NCBI GenBank assembly: GCA_964446745.1
Contig: CAYURR010000130.1
Coordinates: 1 to 8,698 of the forward strand
Direction of reading: 5' to 3'
Origin: CAYURR01 sp964446745
Lineage (GTDB): Bacteria > Bacillota > Clostridia > Lachnospirales > WQUN01
DNA: 8,698 nucleotides
The position numbers and the translations under genes are program-made. Of this stretch, positions 5,072 through 8,698 are shown in pieces (position 1 is the first letter of the stretch; every line of letters begins with the position of its first letter). The notes beneath the pieces are model-generated. The model had not been told where the DNA came from, ran no database searches, and was given only the letters and a program-made list of their open reading frames with translations.

Positions 5072-8000
5072 TTATTTCATTTCTACATCAGCTATGCCAT
5101 ATCCGAGGTCACCGATAGTGTACCCTGCTGATGTGATATTGAGTTTGCTGTTTCGGCCTGTTCCCGTCACGGTAAAGGTTACACCGCTGTTTGTCTGATC
5201 CGCGATGGCGCAGACAGCCTCCCAGTCCAATGTGACGACTGAACTGCGAAGTGTAATCTTTAGCCGAGCCCCGGGCTTCTTTGCGATCTCCCTGATCGTA
5301 TCGATCGCCACATACGCAGAGGTCTTTGAGCCTGTTACCTTTACGACATTTGTATCCTTTATATCCGATATCGTCACACGCTCCGGTGGTGCTTTCGAGG
5401 CCTGAGGGTTCCCGAGCGATGCCACGTATGGAGGCGGGGTCGGAGCTGGCTGATTGTGTATGCCCGGTCGAGGTGGGATTAATGGAGGTGATTGGTGACT
5501 CGCAGCCGCTCCGGGGGAGTGGGAAGGAGAGGGCGAGGGTGTCGGGTTCGGCCTGGGATCCGTATCATTCGCCTGAACAAAACTCGCGTTCAGCGTAGTA
5601 TCGCTTGACGGCATTATAAATGTCGTGGACGCGCTTTTTGCATCCCTAAACTCACCGCCCGCGGTTGACGTCCAGCTCTCGAATGTATATCCCTCGTTCG
5701 GTGTTACCGATATCGCCACACTCTGACCGGCTACGTATTGACCGCTAATGTCCGGATGGACTTTACCGTTTTCCCCAGCCGTCAATGTGAGGCTGTACAT
5801 ACCAGAGCGAGTAACCTCCACAGCCACTATTGAGCTTGTTGTCTCTGAGGTCTTTGCACCTACTGCATATGGATTGTTACTTGTTATCTTTACGCAGTAA
5901 TAATATGTACCCTCATCTGTAGTAGGGGGTGTAAAAGTCGCAGAGGTTGCTCCGTCTATAGGGGTCATGCCATCCATGGAGGCCTTGGTGTTTCTGTACC
6001 ATTGATATGTCAGCGAGCCGCCGTCCAATACATATGCCATTACGGAGAGCGGGCTGCCCGCCGTATTTATGCCGTATATTGCCTTTCTTGCTAGATTGCT
6101 TGTGATGATTGGCTGCTGAGCATCTGTTTCAGATCCGTACACCCTTACCTGCGCTATCGTGCTCATGACCGTAGCGGTCTGTTCACCTCTGACGGTTGTG
6201 TTGGTGTTTGTCACCTGAACGAAATAGTATACGATGCCGATATCTCCGGTGGGTGGTATGTACTCGGGTGAAATCTCACCGGGTATAGGTATCGCACCTG
6301 TGTAAGAATTCTCGGTGTTTTTGTACCATTGATAACTCAGATCCCCGCCGTCTGAAACAGAAGCCGAAACCTCCAGTGCTATGTAATCATCATTTAACAG
6401 ACATCCATACTTACTATCTAAGTCAATATTAAACACCGGCGGCTCGGCGTTATCTAGATTGTTAATCTCTACCTCTTTTATCCCGCTCGTGATTGTCGCT
6501 GTTTTGCCGCCTTGCGTATTAGTTACTATCGCATAGTAGAACAAGGTGCCCAGCGTTGATGTAGGAGGGGTATAGCTATGTGCGGTAGCGTTTGCTATCA
6601 GCGCGCCGCCGGTGGTGTTTTTCACGGTATTTGTATACCACTGATAAGAGAGCGTCCCGCCCCCCTTTAAGGTCGCACCTACGGTCAATGGGTTCGCCGT
6701 GGCATTTTGCTTGTATGTGACCTTGCCGCTCAGATTGCTTGTCAAAGTCGGGGCTTCAGCTTCCGAGGCCTCTCCGACCTCCACAGCCATTGATGATGAT
6801 CGGTCGGAATTTACCATTATGTTTATGCCGGAGTCTACCATCTGCGGATGACAGTTGTTATCCTCGGTAAAGCCTTTCCCCGATCCGCCGTTTGATTGTG
6901 TATGACCCGCGGCGTAGAAGTTTGAATTGGGTTTAGTATCCGAGTTCAGATATCCGTTTTTTAAATAGAACGCTCTAAAGTATATATCTTCAATACCTCC
7001 CGCTTCCTCCACATCCACTGCCTTGTGGTAATGGTTGCTATTGATTTTGCCTCCCGCTGCCTCTACCTCATCGTCGATGTGATAGATCAGGATGCCGCCG
7101 CTATTGTTATATTCAAACACCAAGTCAAACCAGTACATCCCCATGTCAAATCCCATTGACTGACGGTTCTCTACCAAGAAATATTGCTTGGGGTTTATAT
7201 CGCTTGTTATCTTTAATACATTGTAGCTTTTGTCAAAGCTGTTTACATTTATGGTCTTATGCTCTGTAGATTTAATTACCGTGGGGGTTACAAAGCCAAG
7301 CTTAGCCTTTGACCACGCGTCCGGATGTACGGGGGTATAGGATTGCTCTTCATTGGGGCCCGCTCCCCAGCAACCGGCCGCCATCAGGCTATAAGGCCCC
7401 ACGCCCGGCGAATCATTACCGTAATCATACAGGTCCGGTAATCCCAAACTATGCCCGAGCTCATGTACCGTCACGCCCAATCCCATCGCGATGGCGGTTT
7501 GATCCAGCCTTTCCCCCTCATACACCTCGCCCTGCACCGCAAACGCCTCCAGCTTCGGGTTCGTTATATCGGTTGCGTCCACACTTACTACAATAGGATT
7601 TGCTTCTGTGCCAAAGTAGGCGTAGCTTGCGTGTGCCCAAATCTTTTGATCTTTGATAAGGTTAGCTGTATTGCTTGCCTCCCATCCGGCGACAATCGCC
7701 GATATATGAAAGTCCTCACGTTTTATATAGCCACTAACCCTGTCGGTATATTTATCGAGGTTCAGGAATTGTTTTATCTTGTCAAACGCGAGCTTCACAT
7801 CCGCATTAACAGACTCATGGTCTCCGTCAAAGCCCGGGTGATTTTTATCCATCCAAACACGCGCTACGCCGTCTTTGATTTCTATCTCTCTGGCGCCCGG
7901 TATATTTTTCAGTATTCGGTTGCCCGCGTTAAACGTGATGGGTCTGAACTGGAAGTTTTTCGCGCCGGATACCTCGGCATAGTATGCGTTTACGGTTTTG

Positions 8001-8560
8001 CCGTTCGTGCCGAAGTGATGATTGCGCCAGTAGTCAATGCCCTTGACTAGACGCGCATCGTTGTATTCAACGAGCATCACGAGCATGTCCTGTTTGAGCT
8101 TGTTGTCCGGTATGGGTAGGCTGTTTTGGGCCGCTTCGGGTGCCGCAAACGGCATCGGCATGTCTATACGCTCCGCTCCTGCCGATCTATCCGCGCCTGC
8201 GATAAGAGGCGTGAGATCCTCGCGCGCTATCCTAATTCCGGATTGATCTGCAATCGACCTCACGTTGCCGTTATCTTGTTTGCCAGCCGTCTCTGAGCCT
8301 GGCACAAGCTTCCCGTTTGATATGTACGCATATCGCCAGTCCTTCGAGCGATCGTCATACGTCACCACATATCCGCTGTCGTCCTCCGTCCAGTTAAAGA
8401 ACTCATCTCCATAGCCCGTAATGGTGATCACGGAACCGTCCGATTGACTAACCTCGGTCGGAAAAGGATTGGCCGGTACGGCATACACCGTAACCCCCAA
8501 AGCCGCTGTCAGCGCAACAACCAGCATCATAAATGCTATGTAAAACCTTATCCTATTCAT
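5072..8560 (-). CDS. Secreted M6-family (immune inhibitor A-like) metalloprotease with Ig-like repeats
   Basis: This 1162-residue protein is predicted to be exported. Residues 1-27 form a signal peptide (basic start, hydrophobic core, probable cleavage after VYA). About 31-110 is the N-terminal region usual in M6 proteases (SDGSVITITGYGDEFFNW, DDSGYVVTYD). The protease domain follows, with LVMLVEYND near 158, VNAYYAEVSG near 188 and the zinc site HELGHSLGLPD at 366-376. H366, H370 and D376 fit the metal ligands and E367 the catalytic base; SLMAAGCWG around M393 is the likely Met-turn. YFLVENRQ near 457 and GGILIYHIDD near 485 are further family hallmarks. After about residue 600 come three Ig-like repeats, an InlB-B-like repeat (about 917-995), a proline-rich linker and a C-terminal domain (about 1055-1162). 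No LPXTG or SLH anchor is visible. A GGGGGG element 5 nt upstream supports the ATG. It probably degrades extracellular or host proteins; the substrate is unknown. Confidence 0.92.
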   Translation of the reverse strand: MNRIRFYIAFMMLVVALTAALGVTVYAVPANPFPTEVSQSDGSVITITGYGDEFFNWTEDDSGYVVTYDDRSKDWRYAYISNGKLVPGSETAGKQDNGNVRSIADQSGIRIAREDLTPLIAGADRSAGAERIDMPMPFAAPEAAQNSLPIPDNKLKQDMLVMLVEYNDARLVKGIDYWRNHHFGTNGKTVNAYYAEVSGAKNFQFRPITFNAGNRILKNIPGAREIEIKDGVARVWMDKNHPGFDGDHESVNADVKLAFDKIKQFLNLDKYTDRVSGYIKREDFHISAIVAGWEASNTANLIKDQKIWAHASYAYFGTEANPIVVSVDATDITNPKLEAFAVQGEVYEGERLDQTAIAMGLGVTVHELGHSLGLPDLYDYGNDSPGVGPYSLMAAGCWGAGPNEEQSYTPVHPDAWSKAKLGFVTPTVIKSTEHKTINVNSFDKSYNVLKITSDINPKQYFLVENRQSMGFDMGMYWFDLVFEYNNSGGILIYHIDDEVEAAGGKINSNHYHKAVDVEEAGGIEDIYFRAFYLKNGYLNSDTKPNSNFYAAGHTQSNGGSGKGFTEDNNCHPQMVDSGINIMVNSDRSSSMAVEVGEASEAEAPTLTSNLSGKVTYKQNATANPLTVGATLKGGGTLSYQWYTNTVKNTTGGALIANATAHSYTPPTSTLGTLFYYAIVTNTQGGKTATITSGIKEVEINNLDNAEPPVFNIDLDSKYGCLLNDDYIALEVSASVSDGGDLSYQWYKNTENSYTGAIPIPGEISPEYIPPTGDIGIVYYFVQVTNTNTTVRGEQTATVMSTIAQVRVYGSETDAQQPIITSNLARKAIYGINTAGSPLSVMAYVLDGGSLTYQWYRNTKASMDGMTPIDGATSATFTPPTTDEGTYYYCVKITSNNPYAVGAKTSETTSSIVAVEVTRSGMYSLTLTAGENGKVHPDISGQYVAGQSVAISVTPNEGYTFESWTSTAGGEFRDAKSASTTFIMPSSDTTLNASFVQANDTDPRPNPTPSPSPSHSPGAAASHQSPPLIPPRPGIHNQPAPTPPPYVASLGNPQASKAPPERVTISDIKDTNVVKVTGSKTSAYVAIDTIREIAKKPGARLKITLRSSVVTLDWEAVCAIADQTNSGVTFTVTGTGRNSKLNITSAGYTIGDLGYGIADVEMK
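5405..5575 (-). other. Proline-rich linker segment of the protease gene
   Basis: This part of the protease gene encodes about 57 residues dominated by proline, serine and alanine (PRPNPTPSPSPSHSPG, then PPLIPPRPG and PAPTPPP). It separates the InlB-B-like repeat from the C-terminal domain. Such segments usually act as extended, flexible spacers in surface or secreted proteins and may pass through the cell wall. Confidence 0.7.
5815..6760 (-). repeat. Three tandem Ig-like domain repeats in the protease
   Basis: Three copies of roughly 105 residues follow one another (protein residues about 600-697, 705-812 and 812-915). Each carries GG.L.YQWY.NT (SYQWYTNT, SYQWYKNT, TYQWYRNT), then a ..I.GA..-type turn, Y.PPT or F.PPT, a G..YYY.V segment with TNT or TSN, and a closing VEI, VRV or VEV strand. 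The QWY tryptophan and YY pair correspond to the core of an Ig-like fold. The copies have diverged in DNA but a stretch near each QWY codon stays similar (around 6000, 6327 and 6639), with a period near 320 bp. Their likely job is binding to carbohydrate or protein on a cell surface, or spacing. Confidence 0.8.
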
Positions 8561-8592
8561 CCTAACCCCCCGCAGTCTGCATAATTGTATGA

Positions 8593-8621
8593 AGTATATG
8601 TTTAGCCGTGCTATATGTCAA
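8593..8621 (-). promoter_or_regulatory. Near-consensus promoter of the M6 protease gene
   Basis: On the minus strand a perfect -35 TTGACA (8621-8616) is followed after 17 nt by TATACT (8598-8593), a 5-of-6 match. Transcription would begin near 8586 and give a short leader of about 25 nt before the ATG at 8560. This implies strong sigma-A-type transcription unless a regulator intervenes. Confidence 0.8.
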
Positions 8622-8668
8622 CAAAGCCCAAGGCCACATCCATCCATATATTTGCTCATTATGCTTTA

Positions 8669-8697
8669 TTGACAAACATATGAAACAGCTACATAAT
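8669..8697 (+). promoter_or_regulatory. Divergent promoter reading out of the right edge
   Basis: On the plus strand a perfect -35 TTGACA (8669-8674) is followed after 17 nt by CATAAT (8692-8697), a 5-of-6 -10 box. It points to a gene beyond the window, divergent from the protease. The two -35 boxes are about 50 bp apart, so one regulator could control both. Nothing else was recognised in the 138 bp between the protease start and the edge. Confidence 0.6.
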
Positions 8698-8698
8698 A

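Noticed and set aside
7309..8050. Plus-strand frames of 95 and 199 codons opposite the protease domain
   Set aside because: They are antisense to conserved M6 catalytic motifs and show no domain, signal or ribosome binding site of their own.

Overview
The window looks like chromosomal DNA of an endospore-forming, Gram-positive, Clostridia-like Firmicute. The evidence is a bofA gene (sporulation sigma-K processing control) directly behind a YaaL/DUF2508 gene, strong purine-rich ribosome binding sites, sigma-A-type promoters, and a large secreted multidomain M6 protease. Base composition is mid-GC in most genes; the toxin-antitoxin region looks more AT-rich by eye. No rRNA, tRNA, CRISPR array or intact mobile element was seen.

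Left edge (1-760). A possible 3' end of a gene enters from the left on the plus strand and stops at 152. On the minus strand lies a RelB/DinJ-type antitoxin gene with a good promoter. It is followed, with a one-base stop/start overlap, by only the first 29 codons of a YafQ/RelE-type toxin. The toxin is cut off by a stop codon and the sequence beyond it does not resemble the rest of the family, so this is a decayed toxin-antitoxin module.

Centre (762-4411). A GNAT acetyltransferase (minus strand, TTG start) is divergent from a tightly packed three-gene plus-strand operon. The operon encodes an ABC ATPase and two related ABC-2 permeases, each with a large extracytoplasmic loop. The genes are 3 nt apart and then overlap by ATGA, so they very probably make one heteromeric exporter. 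The substrate is unknown.

Right half (4380-8698). On the minus strand, yaaL-like and bofA genes overlap by one base, and bofA runs 32 bp into the 3' end of the second permease gene. Upstream of them, in the same direction, is a 1162-residue secreted M6 metalloprotease. It has a signal peptide, propeptide region, HEXXHXXGXXD zinc site, three tandem Ig-like repeats, an InlB-B-like repeat, a proline-rich linker and a C-terminal domain. It has a near-consensus promoter. A second near-consensus promoter fires to the right at the window edge, towards a gene outside the window.

I did not find a clear undescribed system. The most interesting points are the broken toxin gene behind an intact antitoxin, the displacement of yaaL-bofA from its usual recR neighbourhood, the modular protease without a visible anchor, and the orphan ABC exporter with a divergent acetyltransferase.
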